Source of the DNA: Bretschneidera sinensis
Taxonomy: Eukaryota > Streptophyta > Magnoliopsida > Brassicales > Akaniaceae
Assembly: GCA_023935145.1 (NCBI GenBank)
Contig: CM043705.1
Span: forward strand, 53,609,584 to 53,673,583
Reading direction: 5' to 3'
Length of the DNA: 64,000 bases
In this document: positions 1 to 12,714 of the stretch, one piece after another
Numbering within the stretch: position 1 is the stretch's first letter
Layout: every line of letters starts with the position of its first letter
The notes under the pieces: model-generated
Told to the model about the DNA's origin: nothing
Databases searched by the model: none
The model's input: the letters and a program-made list of their open reading frames with translations, nothing else
Made by a program: the position numbers and the translations under genes

Positions 1-41
1 CACGGATTGCAGCTACATTAGCATAAAACTTGATCAGTGAA

Positions 42-3000
42 TTATTGATTATTCTGCTCACCAGTTCCCCTATCCCCGCTGCAACAGTATAAATGTGGTA
101 ACTTAACTCGACCACAACTCCTGAACAAGAGCAAGAGATAAGAGAAAGTTATGCATCAATGCATTTACATAATCCTGGGCAATATAAATTTGATAACAAA
201 AGATACGAACATGAATGGATGGACAAATGAAATATAAATTTAGGGAGGTACTATGGGCACTCCACATGAGAGAATTTTTCTCTTGATGGGGAGTGCCAAA
301 TTGCCAATAGCGCTACCGTAGGAGAGAAATAAGATTACTTTATTTCTTCCCAAGGTGCAAACGCATTAAATCAAACCAAGACGATAGAGTTCATAGAGGA
401 AGTCCTTGAGAGCACACATTCATGGTAGTTTCTCTCCTTTGCAATTTGCAGTCCCTATAATGCACACACTAGATGGTGTACATAACTTCAACAGGTTTCT
501 TCACTCTTCAGTGTACGCTTAACTCAATTTTCAATATTATTTCAACTATCACGATCTACTTAATCCTGATAAGAGATTTGTTAACCAAGAGGATTGTCAT
601 GTTTGCAGACAGTAAACCAAACGTCACCCACAAAAAAAACCAAAAAGAACAGAGAAATATGAAATGTTCTTTAGCTACCAGAAACCAGACTTCTAAAAGA
701 CTAATTACTACTGTTATAGATTCAAACAAAAGAAAATCATCTAGGAGTCAAATTTTCAAACAATATTCAATTGTTTGTTTGAAATGTAATGCCCATGCTA
801 AACTTTGCCCAAGAGTGACTTAGAAATCTATATATCCAGAGCAAAGTGACCAATTCGTGAAGCGAGAGCGCGAAGGTGTTGTTTTTTAAAAGGCTGGCTA
901 TATTGCCAAAGCTAAAATTGTTAAGGCCAGAGCAAATATTTTGAATTGACAAAATCGACCTCGTTAACAGTTAACACCAAACGCTCCCTCTCTCTCTTCT
1001 CTTATGCAGTCCTCCATTTTTTTTATTTTTTATTTTTGGTTACAGTCCCGCAGTTCATGTATACCATCAGATCATCAACATCTTCTCCACAAGCTCACCA
1101 ATCATCATCATGAAAACGGCCAGAACTCAAAACATGGTCCGAGAAGACGACATGGTGCTCGATCTTGTCACTGTCGACCTAAACTCTGAGGTCGATGGGT
1201 CTGGTGGTGGTGATCAATTGGTGCAGCGAGGTCTAGAGAATGGGGGTGTGAGAGGTGTTTGCGAGGAGAAAGGGCTGAAGTAGCAGAGATGGTGGTGCGG
1301 CAGTGAAATTTAGTGGAGGAAGGAAGCCTGATGTGTCTAACAGGCTGTTTGGATCTCTTTTGTAATTTGGGAGGGGATAACTTTTCCTTCAATTTTCTTT
1401 AATTAGTGAGTGGTGACATAGAGGATTGGGGAATCAGTGTCAAGGATTTGTGTGTGGTGTAGAAGATGGTGGTCTGTTAAGAGCCTTAAGTGGTTGTAGT
1501 GATTGCTTTTTTTTTTTTTGTGGTTACAGTGGATGATGATGGGTATTGTCAGGTATGGTGTGACTATGAGTTGAAAAAAGAATTGGATCGTAATAACCAG
1601 ATTTTAGAGGTTTCTAAAGTAATACAGTAGCTTGGAAAGAAATTTAAGCTATCACAAAAAAGTGATACTATGCTTGAAAAGAATTATGAATCATCTCAAA
1701 AACTTCTAACTTGCACACCAATTTACTGACCAAAAAGAGAAGGTTTCAAAGGATATAAAGATTGAAAGTTGGAGAAGAAAAAATATTGAAGTAGAAATTA
1801 AGAATTCATGTAGCTCTTGCTTGTAGTTAAGAGAGACCGCTTGTGTCTTTCCATTGCTAATTTAGATCAAAACCACAAATTAAGAGCCCAAATCCAGTTT
1901 TAAGCACTCAAATCCTTTGGGTATTAAACATTAATTTAGGTAATAGGCTGTTTAGTAAAGTCTAGGTGTTAAATATCAAAAAGCAAAAAAAAAGGTATGC
2001 TGTGCTTCGATCAAGATGGTATGGTAAGGACTATTAAGTCATGACAGGAAGGTGGATTGCTAGAGAGAGTGAAAAGGGATAGAGAGAAGATGATGAAGAG
2101 AAAAATTTGGGCAAAAGATTGATGTTAGGGGAGAGAAATTGATTTTTTCAAGGGCGATTTTGACAATTCAAATTATTTGCTATGGCCCATACAAATTTAG
2201 GTCTGGCAATATTGCCAGCCTTTTTAAAATTCTATATAATGAGAGCACTATGAAAGCATGTATATTATATATAATAGATATGGATTAGATATATTTTACA
2301 TAAATGTTATTATTAATGTGTAAAAAAATAAAACCTAATTACTAAAGTACTAATTTGAATAATTTTTTATTGAATAAAGTGCTACATTTATTATATTCTC
2401 ATATGAAAAAAGTTTAATATATGCTAAAATTTTAAACGTGAGCAATTCATAAAATATTTAGAGTACCATATAGGAGTAGTACTTATATAAAATACAGTAT
2501 AACATTAACCTTTTTTTGTGTGTAATCCTAGATTAATAGTATTTCAAAAGGCAGCGCATTAGTTAATATATTGGTTCAGTTGTCCATGGTTTTCAGTCAA
2601 AGCACATGACAACAGCATGGTTAAGACACTAATCCACAACATGCTAAGCTCCGTTTTGAGCCCCAACAGTTGCCCCTTTGCGAAATTGACGCGTGAATTA
2701 AAAGCAGTTTACAAGTTAAGATTTTAGTGCCAGATCCACGAGTTTAGGGATGGAAATCAGCGGATTATGAACGAATTAGCTCCCAATCCACGGATTTAAT
2801 CCAATCTGCCGCCTAATATAGGCGGATTAGGGCACCTAGATCCAGAGAACATTATATAATCTTGAAATTGAAGATATGCTTTCCAAATAAATTGACTTCA
2901 TATAAAACATTAATCATGAAACATAACAGGCTAATATGATTGGAAAAAGAAAAACTTACTTGCAGCGAATAATAATGGGAGTAGGTTTCAGAGCCTTCGG

Positions 3001-3841
3001 CCCGTTTCTTATTCCTCTCTTATGCGGAGAAACCTGCACAACTCATTAAATCTTAAATATCAAACATTATACTGACAGTTATTTCACATGCGCACAACAT
3101 TAATGTAAAAAAAAACCATGCATCTACACACCTCACCAGAGAAAATCACACTTCATATACAGTGATAAGAATCCTATTACATTGGATTAAATGAGACTGG
3201 TAAGGAAACAATAATTCATGTTCAAAACCAAGTATGCAGAATGCAATCAGATATGAGCTCCATTTAACAAAAAAGAAAAAAAAGACAAAACTAAATCTCA
3301 GTTTGTTCCTGATTCGTAGGCACATATAAAACTCTAAAATCAGTCCTCAAAATAAATTAAAAACAACCAAAATGCAAGCCATTGAATAGCGCATACCCAA
3401 ACACCCTCCCCGGATAACATCGATTCTAAAACCCCAAAAATCATATTAAACGGAAACCACCATAAATAACCCAAGCCCATATCCCCAAGCATCCTAATCA
3501 CAAGCAGCAATTAACTTTCACGTTACTAATAAGAATATGAAATGGATTTTAATTTTAAAAAAGAAAATGAGTTTTATTACCTTCCTTTTGGGGACAGCCA
3601 TAAGCTCCATGGATCCACCAAAAGAGAAACTAGGGAATCCAAATCCAATGTTTCTGTTACCGATGTAACCTTGGTAGTCCTGATCAAACTCGGGCAAAAC
3701 CAACGGTGGTGATGCGATCTGACGACTGATGGCACCATCCAACAGTGAAGGCAGGGCAGCAACATGGGCCCATCTCCTTATGCCTAACATGCGGCCTGTG
3801 TCACCAGCGGTGCCTTTTACCATCACCAGTCTCCATGCCAT
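42..3841 (-). CDS. Mitochondrial ribosomal protein bL32 family (three exons)
   Basis: Exons are 3841-3581, 3033-2960 and 120-42; introns are 547 and 2839 bp with GT-AG ends. The joined frame gives 137 residues. The start is the first ATG of an open exon in good context (CCATGG). The first 50 or so residues are basic and hydroxylated with few acids, as in a mitochondrial presequence. The mature domain starts at MELMAVPKRK and runs on in exon 2 with VSPHKRGIRNGPKALKP, the bL32 signature. Exon 3 supplies SCGRVKLPHLYCC; with the Cys before it this makes a C-x2-C ... C-C zinc-binding pattern. bL32 is a structural protein of the large ribosomal subunit, here presumably of mitochondria. Exons 2 and 3 are too short to show up as long open frames. 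The 2.8-kb second intron holds a transposon (892-2220). The call is strong; organelle targeting is inferred. Confidence 0.88.
892..2220. mobile_element. Non-autonomous Mutator-like element (possible Pack-MULE) in a bL32 intron
   Basis: The ends are imperfect terminal inverted repeats. The first 66 bases from 892 (starting GGCTGGC, ending AAAATCG) match the reverse complement of about 2155-2220 with roughly ten mismatches by eye. A perfect 9-bp duplication, TTTTTAAAA, flanks the element at 883-891 and 2221-2229. Long TIRs plus a 9-bp TSD are the hallmark of MULEs. No transposase is visible in the 1.3 kb. The interior has a GC-richer, codon-like stretch near 1110-1290 and a decayed Lys/Glu-rich frame near 1560-1900, so captured host sequence is possible. 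The element lies wholly inside intron 2 of the bL32 gene. Confidence 0.8.
1110..1286 (+). pseudogene. Gene-like fragment inside the MULE
   Basis: An ATG at 1110 opens a 58-codon frame that is acidic and Gly-rich (it contains VLDLVTVDLNSEVDGSGGG) and is higher in GC than its surroundings. Further on, about 1560-1900, a Lys/Glu-rich frame with stops looks like a decayed coiled coil. I do not recognise the parent gene. The stretch may be captured host sequence, or simply TE-internal sequence. Confidence 0.3.
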
Positions 3842-5576
3842 GGATGTAGTGCAAATCGCGAGCTGTTGCTAAGGCTACGTTTAGTTGTTGGAATGGAACT
3901 GATTACGTTGTTTTGTTAGAACTGGAAACGACCCTGAATTGAAATTGGGACTGTTGGAAAGGAATCAAATTGACTAAAATGCCCTTGAGTTTAAAGTGTA
4001 TATAAAATTAATCATGTGTAATTTTTATTTTTAGTACTTAATAATTGTACAAATAGATATAATTTTCGTCATTTTTTTTATATAAGTATCATTCTTTATA
4101 TTTATTATAATGTGAACAAATTAAATTTAATAAAATGGGCAACATCTCCTTTAAATTTTATCATTTCCCCTTCTTTAACATGAACTAACACATCCATAAA
4201 CATAATTAATTTATAATAAGCATCATCAAGTCATCCATATTTTTGTACACCTGCCACTCAAGAATGGCCAACACTAGCCACAAAATAATGTTCAAACATT
4301 TTAGCATAAATACATACCAAATTAAATAAAGTATTGTATAATATTATATACCCACATGAGCTAGCAGGCTCCTAATTTACATCAAATACAACGCACTCAA
4401 GTTTTTACAACTGAAACACTGTTCTAATGCTTGGAAAATTCTGAGTTATATGAAGTCTAGAAACAAACCTTCAGATATTTATTTAATAGGAAAGAGAAAA
4501 GAATCACCAACAGAATATAGATTTTGGACAAATCACAGTTATATATGTAATCTGCAGCAAATCAAAGGTTTCTTCTTTTTCTTCAGATTTCTTAAAATTG
4601 AGAGCTACAATTGTTCATCAGTGATAAAATTTGTAGCGATAATTTTTTTAGGTTTGCTTTTAACAGTGGTTATCAAAATCCTACAAGCTAAAATTTTCCA
4701 AAACACATGTGCAGATCTACTTTATGGTGAGGGTGCGCAATTGCACCCCATCAATTTTTCAAAATTTCTTTAGAGTATATAATATTTTATGGGTTTAAAA
4801 ATTTATATTACAATTGCTCCCTAACTTTTTTAAAAAAAATAAGGGGTTCAACAAGACACCCACTCCACTTATTTTCTAAAACCCCATGTACCAGTGACGA
4901 AGCCACAAATTTCCTCTGGCTGGGGCCAAAATAATACTTATATTTTCGTTCAAAATTGCAAGTCATTTTAAAACTTAATTAAATATAAAATACTCAATAT
5001 AAGCCTTCATCACCCATGATGGGGTTTACAACAAGTTAATCAAATATATTTATGCCTTCGTTACCCATGGAGATGGTTGCAAAATGGATGATGAAGTTTC
5101 ATTATTACTCTCTAAATTCTCCACAATCTACTTCTTGAAAAATGAATCTACAGTTTTCGACTTCAGGATTTAACTTATATATTACAAGCCAAAAATTATT
5201 TAAAAGTTTCCTACCACTTTTTTTGATAAGTTTAAAAGTTGCCTACTATTAACCCTTAGACAATTTATAAAGACGAAAAAAATAATTTACATATGAACAA
5301 AGTTTATGTGGGCCACTCAATTCCTAATGTTATTGATACTAATCCTTTCTTACTAGACCTAAACATCAAATATTTGAAATAGCTCAGCTCAGTTCTCCAT
5401 AGGCCCTAACCTAAAGAATGTTTAATCTCAATATTTGGTCAATTACTCTGATTCATTCTTACCATTTAAAGAATATATAATAGTGTTATATATATTGCTG
5501 CTTTATGCTTGTGAAGATATATATGTAGTCCTTTTCATTTTCACTTAGCTAAGGATGAAAAAACAAACAAAGATAC
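3842..5576. other. Intergenic, AT-rich, no gene seen
   Basis: This stretch upstream of the bL32 gene presumably includes its promoter close to 3842. I see no convincing coding exon. Around 4720-4930 there is a TE-like stretch (CAGTGACGAAGCCACAAATT, GGCTGGGGCCA) resembling ends of plant DNA transposons, but I found no matching second end. Confidence 0.4.
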
Positions 5577-6498
5577 CTTTGTTGTCCCTTTCTTTGTACT
5601 GAAAGGAATAAAACAATAAGTAGTAAAGAAGACAACCAGGATCAAGCCAGCAGCAACAATACAACAAGGCAAGCATGGTTCTCTTTTTCTCATTGAGATC
5701 ATGAGTTCATGACCAAATATTGAACAAAGTAATTATAAATGAGCCCATCCACCCAGTCTTAATATCTTTCTAACAGCAAAATAACAGATTTTATTAATAA
5801 TATGAGTCGGCCAAAAGCCAAATTACAAGCATGAGTCCTCACCCAAGAAACAAAAAATGCAGGTTCACCAACAGCATTAAAAATCCAGCAGAGATAGACA
5901 GAAAGAAGATCAAAGATAACCAAAAACACCTCCAAACCCTCAAAAACAGCACTAGCGCTCAATCAAAAGACCACCCCAGGAGCCACAAGAAACCACAGAC
6001 ATTCCACTTCTAAGAAGCATCGGATTAAAATGCTCAATCAATCTTATTATTTAAGACTATCTGCACGCCTAAAAGATCTATTAACTAATAAAATAATGCC
6101 TGAACTAATTGAAAAACCTAGCCCGTTACAGAAAAGAATGGCGTTTGTTACAAATTATAACTGACATACAGGGACTAGGTTTCAACTTTCAATTCCACAT
6201 ACCATTCCATCAAAAAATAAGTTCCATGCACCAAAAAAGTCAGGTATCCCTCAAGACATCATAGAGGAAGTAGAAAAATAGCAGAATTTCAGTTTCAATT
6301 TCAATTTCAAATAAAGAAAAACAAAAAATTTAAAAGCTCAGAACTCAAGAAAGTGTTTCGGTAGTATTTATAAAAAAAGAAGAAGAGAGTGTTCCGGTAA
6401 CCTGGTAGGGAGTATTGAAGCTGCTGGTGCCTGGTGGGATAGCTTCTCCGGAAAATTGAAACCAGTCGTGGAGAGGGTCAGACCCGCTGCCGTTTCTG
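5577..6498 (-). other. Possible exons of an unrecognised small membrane protein gene
   Basis: On the minus strand, 6498-6402 looks like an exon: acceptor TTCCAG, an open frame containing SDPLHDWFQFSGEAIPPGTS, then donor CAG|GTTACC. A second stretch ending at 5577 (donor AAG|GTATCT) encodes basic residues, then a hydrophobic segment (CIVAGLILVVFFTTYCFIPF) that could span a membrane. Upstream, near 6590, a CAGG|GTAAGT donor could end a non-coding first exon. I could not find a start codon in frame with the 6402-6498 exon or a clear 3' end. I do not recognise the family; this could be a real small gene, a remnant or chance. Confidence 0.25.
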
Positions 6499-7442
6499 CT
6501 GGAAGGAAGAGAGAAAAAAGTGAGGTTTGGTGAGGTCTGAGGGGGAAAGAAAAGAGAAACGAAAAGAGGAGAGAGAACCCACTTATGACTTACCCTGATT
6601 ACAATCCGATGGAGGAGGGAAACAAAGAAAGGCAGCAATCGATGGAGGAGGGAGATGGCTGAGCTGAAGGTCTGGCGTGACTCCTGAAGCGTGGCAGTTC
6701 AAAATTGAAGAGAGAAACGGGGAAGAATCAGGGTTGATAATCGAGATCGCATAACAGAGATAATGGACTGGAAACTGGGTTGGGCTTAGACGTTGGGCTT
6801 TTACTGGCTAGACCTAACAATTAGTTTCCTTTTTAAAAAAATTTAAGCCTGGGCCAGCGCCCAAGTCAGTAGTTTCGTCAGGCTACCTACTAAGTTATTT
6901 ACCAATCTTAAGTTTTAAGATAATAATTAATTGAAATGTCATTTTTCAATTACATAAAAGTATTAAAAAGATAAAATTAATTGAATAGTTATTGAATTTC
7001 AATTTTATAATGTCTGTTTTTCTTCTTATGTAAAAATTGTTTACTGGAAGATAATTTTAGTAAATTTTTCCGACCAAATCAGGATAACATGTAAAATGAA
7101 AATAATCCATTCACTCTTTAATCTAACCGATCAAAGGGGCACTTTTTATCTTTCTTTTTTTTTATTTTATTTTTCACTTACGACTGCCAATTGAGTATAT
7201 GGGGGTAAATCCTTTGGTTCCACATTTTGAGCGCAAAGACGTAGCAAACGCGAACCGCAATGCCGTGTCGTTCCCAACCTTGAACTGGCCCTCTCATACC
7301 ATTTCTCTCCATCTTTCTCTCTTTTAGTTCCTTAAATTGATGCTCATTTTTGTTTTCTATTTTCATAGTATTTTTGCTCTGCAAAATTGATTCTCTTAAC
7401 TTCTGTCACAAAAATCCATAGAAGCTTGAAATGAGCTGAGTG

Positions 7443-9966
7443 ATGGTTTGTATGGATCTAAATTCATTCAGGAGGCGGTTCTCTTCGCTCAAGTCCACAG
7501 ATCAAGGTCTCACCAAACTTTCTAGAGTATTAGCGAAGACATTCAGATCCAGTACGATGAGACTTACCAAGATCTTCGCCATTTGTTTGATAGTCCTCTC
7601 AGTCCTGCTCGCTCTCTCCGTGATCTTTCAACACCAGCCGTCTGATCAGACCATGGGATTCGCCCAAGCCAGAGTTTTCGAAGGCATAGCTCAACCAAAT
7701 GTCACAACACTTGGTATGATTCTTCTTTTCCTTTTTTGATTTATTTTACGAATTGAGATACAAAAATTAAACTAAATTTTGCTCCTTATAAAATCATAAT
7801 ATCAACTAATTTAGTTCGATTCTTGATCAGTTCATTTCATGCTGTTCAATTTTAACAATCTAGCCATTTTTTTTTGTATTTACACTCCGTTTGGTTTAAA
7901 TTGATTCCACAGTTGAATTCCATTTAATTTAGTTCCTCTAATTCAGTGCTTGAACAATTTGGGATATAGATATAATCTAATTGAATTTATTTTTATCTTT
8001 CTTTCAAGGAAATGACGGGTGCTTTCTCACTGAATCATCTGAATCCCTATAATTTACATATAGCCAATTAAGAAGCACACGTTATTTAATGTAATTATCT
8101 TCTCACCCGAGTTTATTGCATTGCTAGTTTTGTGTTTAAGCTGTAACCACTTAGCTTTTGAGCTTCAAGGTAGTTAAAACAATCAAATGATGTGCTAACT
8201 TTTTTATTGAACAAAAATTTTCCTACAGTTTATGGTTACATCTGCCATGTACTAAGATCACGAATTTTGAGCAAATAAGAACTGGTTTGAAATACTTAAT
8301 AAAAAAATTTTAAAAAAAAGAACTGGTTTGAAATCACTTTTAAAACACTTGGAAGTTATTTCAATAATTTCAAAATTCGAATTGGTGGGTGGAAATCTAC
8401 CCATAATGGCTGAATTCTAAAAAAAATTCAGTTACCTGATTTAATTAGCTTTATTACCGTCTTGATTTTGCTTGTCAGTGCAATTTTAGGAGTATTTCTT
8501 TTGTATTCACAGGTTCAGATGAGTCCTTAGAACCTCAGGACATTACTAAAGACAAACTGCTTGGTGGACTTCTTGCTGCTGGGTTTGATGAAGATTCTTG
8601 CCTCAGTAGATACCAGTCTGTGTTATATCGGAAAGCTTCACCCCATAAACCTTCTCCATATCTCCTTTCCAAACTCAGAAATTATGAAAATCTTCATAAA
8701 CGCTGTGGACCCTATACTCAATCCTACAACAAAACCATTGAAGAAATCAATTCTGGCCATGCTACGAGCTCCACAGACTGTAAATATATTGTGTGGGTAT
8801 CTTTTAGTGGCTTGGGAAACAGGATACTTACTCTGGCTTCAGCATTTCTTTATGCTCTCCTGACAAACAGGGTCTTGCTTGTTGACCGAGGGAAGGATAT
8901 GGTTGATCTCTTCTGTGAGCCATTCCCGGATACATCATGGTTACTGCCCTTGGATTTCCCAGTCACTGATCAATTCAACAGGCTCGATCAGGGATCTGCC
9001 CTTTGTTATGGAAACATGCTGAAGAATAACGTCATAAATACATCAGCTGAACTACCATTGTATCTATATCTCCATCTGGTTCATGATTATGGCTATCATG
9101 ATAAGATGTTCTTCTGCGATGGAGATCAAGCTCTTCTTGAGAAAGTCCCTTGGTTGATTATGAAAACAGATAATTATTTTGTCCCGTCTCTCTTCTTGAT
9201 ACCAGCTTTTGAGCATGAACTAAGTAAATTATTTCCCGAGAAAGGAACTGTTTTTCACCATTTGGGTCGGTATCTTTCCCACCCCTCAAATCATGTGTGG
9301 GGGCTGATCACGAGGTATTATCAAGCTTACTTAGCGCAGGCAGATGAGAGGATTGGCATTCAAATAAGAGTTTTTGATGAAGGAACTGGTCCTTTTCAAT
9401 ATGTGATGGATCAAATTATAGCCTGTATTCAAAGGGAGAAATTAATACCTGAAATATATAAGCAAGGATCTGATGTATCTCTATCAGAAAACCCGAAACT
9501 GAAAGCTGTTCTGGTAACGTCATTAATTTCAGGATACTCTGAGAATCTAAGAACTATGTACTGGGAACACCCAACTGTGACTGGGGATGTGATTGGAGTT
9601 TACCAGCCAAGTCATGAAGAATTTCAGCAGACAGAGAAAAAGCTGCACAACAGGAAAGCATTCGCAGAAATGTATCTCCTCAGTTTGACTGATGTGTTGG
9701 TCACAAGCTCATGGTCTACATTTGGTTATGTGGCTCAGGGTCTTGGAGGGTTGAAGCCATGGATCCTTTCCAAGCCTGAAAATCGGACAACCCCTGATCC
9801 GCCTTGTGGTCGTGCCATGTCAATAGAACCTTGTTTCCACGCTCCTCCCTTTTATGACTGTAAAGCAAAGACTGGAATTGATACAGGTAAGGTTGTTCCT
9901 CATGTGAGACACTGTGAGGATATGAGCTGGGGTCTTAAGGTGGTTGATAGTCATGATGAGTTATAA
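7443..9966 (+). CDS. Xyloglucan-type fucosyltransferase (GT37), type II Golgi membrane protein
   Basis: Exon 1 is 7443-7713 and exon 2 is 8513-9966; the 799-bp intron splits a Gly codon (TTG|GTATGA ... TTCACAG|GTTCAG). The product is 574 residues, normal for plant FUT1-like enzymes. Two ATGs (7443, 7452) can start the frame; I chose the first. About 45 residues of basic cytosolic tail precede one signal anchor (IFAICLIVLSVLLALSVIF), then a stem and the lumenal domain. Family motifs in order: DKLLGGLLAAGFDEDSCLSR; WVSFSGLGNRILTLASAFLY; GIQIRVFDEGTGPFQYV, whose Arg is expected to bind GDP-fucose; SSWSTFGYVAQGLGGLKPW; and the Cys-rich PCGRAMSIEPCFHAPPFYDC. FUT1 adds alpha-1,2-fucose to xyloglucan galactose, while relatives modify arabinogalactan proteins; the acceptor cannot be told from sequence. 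No stop or frameshift is seen. A broken relative lies at 12715. Confidence 0.95.
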
Positions 9967-12714
9967 CTGCTCCCCAATTTTGGATACAATTGGATTTGAA
10001 TTAGAATTAATTTGTTATAGGTAGATGATTTGATAGACTGCTTCAACATTTCTTGCATTGTTCTTCAATTTTTTTTGGCTGGGCCATCTATCTTGAAAAT
10101 ATTGGGTGAGAAGGTTCTACATTGGATTCAGTGCATATAGAACTTAAGGAAGAAGCTTGTACACAATACCATCGCTAGTGATGAGGCCTTTAAACAACCT
10201 GTAAACGAACTTTGCAAATCTGCTTCCAGTCTTCTACAAGTTACTTTTAGGCTATGATTGGTAAGATAGGAAAATGAGAGGGAAGAAAACTTTTTTATTT
10301 GTGATGTGGGGGAAAAAATACCCATCTGATCACTCCACTACACGTGGCATCTCTCATTATAAATTTTCACATAATCAAAGCAAAGTTGACAGATTAGGGC
10401 ACGTAGCACATGTATAGAACATTGAGCATCTCGATGTCAAAGAAACGACAACTCGTAAAAGTTTAAAATGACAAAGTTTTGTGCACATGAAGAAAGAACC
10501 TCGGGCAGGCAATAAAAGCATTCGTCGTCTCAAAGGAAATTTGCACAAGAAACTTCAACAGATAAAAATATAAATAAATCACTTAGCAAACAAAATAGGC
10601 GAAACAAAATGCGTAGCGTACAAACAGAACACTACACATATCGACGAAAGAGAAGTCATAACTCGTGAAAGACTTACAAAATGATGGAGCTCTATATGCA
10701 TAATTGACGGACAAATCTCGACTCTCTTAAAAAACCTTGAGCATGCAACATTCATTGTTATACTGTCAAGTCTCCCATTAAAGACTTTCTAGTTCATAGA
10801 AATCAAATCAAATACCATTTTTTTCACTATAAATAGAAATTCTCGCAAACGCTGAAGACACGGACAGATAACGGATAAAAAAAACTCTTATTTACAAAGC
10901 CTTAGAACTAATTTAGGTATTGAAAAGTCTCTGGAAGTAAAAACCTCATCGGCATTTCGATGACTTCTACAAGCTTTTTTCTTAATTTTTTTGTGTCCAT
11001 CAATGACGACACGTGTCTTTGGCCTAAATTCGGCATCAATAATTTGTTGGTGAGAGAGAAAAGCAAGAGAAAATAAAGTTGAGAATATTGAGATTTTTCT
11101 CTTTTTTATGTATGAGATGATTGGAGAGTAAAAATTAACTGAAATAATTTTTTATTTTTTTTCTTACATTTCTCTACTCCACCAAATATGTGATAATAAT
11201 AAAAGACCAATTTTTTTTTTTTCGTTCACAGTTTTCTTCTTTCTTTTTTAACATTTCTTTTCTCTAATGTTTCTCTCTTACAATAATGATGTTAGCATCT
11301 TTAATGAATGAGCCACTTTATTCTTGTTGCAGGCAATATAATGTTTAATGGCAGCCGTTTCTTACTATTCCTCAAAAATATTATTTTTTGATATTTGGGA
11401 TTAGAGGATTCAAACTTACGATTTTTTTTTTTTTTTAAAGGGGATGTGTGATGCCCAAGCCACCTTGAAAATCTTTTTAGTAATGGTTTTTTTTATACAA
11501 AATATAAGCCTTGAAAATCAATCGATATTACGAAAGGTCGTCTCTGGTATCAAATTCTAAGTCGAAAAAGAAAATAAAAATGTATCAAGAAAATACACTA
11601 AGAAAACAAAAGGGAAAAATTTAGCAAAAAAAAATTAACTATAAGAAGAATGCGTCAAACCTGGGCTAGGCACATTGATCCATCCCAACATAGCAACACT
11701 ACAATCTCTGGCGAGGCCCATTGTCAAGGGCTCACAGAGCTCTCTGGAGGCCTAGAGAATAGATTACGGTTCAGTTCTCCTTATTCTGCTCATACTACCA
11801 ATTACTATGTGACCTTTTGATAACTGAACTCCAATGTTGGAGCTCTATAATCTAAATTTTATCATTCCATCTAAATTTTCTGCATTGTTACTTCTTCGTT
11901 TGTTTTCTTGTTGTAATTGATTTTACATCGCAAAACTTTTTACATGAAAAATCAATATTTTTCTGTTGTTTGGCTATGCAACTGAAAATAACCTTGAAAA
12001 TAACTTTATTTTACATTATTTTGTTTGGAATCAAAAGAAAATACATGATTGAAAATAAATTAATTTGTAGAAATAATACTATATTTAAATAGGATACTTA
12101 CGAACAATAATATCATATAAAGAATCATGTGCATATAAATATAATAAATGCAAAAATAATAATAAAGAGAATTTATAACCTTAAAAATTAAATATCAAAT
12201 TAGTAATAGATGATCATATTTTGTATCTAAATATATATATATATGTATATTAAAAAACTAACGTATTTTATACAATGAATAACGTACCTGCTGCACAGAG
12301 AGTCTCATAAAATAAGTTTATTATACATGGCAAGAGAGAAATGATGTGTCAGGAAGGTGCTTTGATTTTCATTTCCCAATATAAACCAACTTACGACCAA
12401 AAAAAGGGAAGTTGTTTTCTATATCTTATTCTCTAGTCGTGTAAAATCTGATTTTCCGACAAAATTGGTTTACATTCTACCAAACACATTGAAAATGACA
12501 TTTTACATTACAAGCGTTTTACGCCTATGATTTTCCTGCAAAAAAACGGAGCTTTTGCTTTAAGCGAGTCTAAACACAAACGCATGTTGGTTCTTTAACT
12601 GAAGCAGATTTCTCCTATGGTCTTGGAGGCCCCATAATTGATATTAAGATCTTACTTTCTCGGTGCCACTAGAAGTTGTTGCTTGATATCTTAAAACTTT
12701 CAGAACACCTAGTT
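9967..12714. other. Intergenic, no gene seen
   Basis: The fucosyltransferase 3' UTR presumably occupies the first few hundred bases. The remainder is AT-rich. Around 10780-10990 a TATA-like ACTATAAATAG followed by CT-rich text recalls decayed LTR sequence, but no borders could be found. No coding signal is visible. Confidence 0.4.

Noticed and set aside
473..823. 116-codon plus-strand frame
   Set aside because: Low-complexity and Lys/Asn-rich; lies in an intron of the bL32 gene without any motif.
4450..4773. 107-codon plus-strand frame
   Set aside because: AT-rich intergenic text with no motif or splice context.
4889..6880. A single DNA transposon bounded by CAGTGACGAAGCC-like ends
   Set aside because: The text near 6870 is only loosely inverted relative to that at 4889, and no flanking duplication was found.
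8561..8863. Plus-strand frame overlapping the fucosyltransferase
   Set aside because: Alternative frame of exon 2; the enzyme's motifs are in the other frame.
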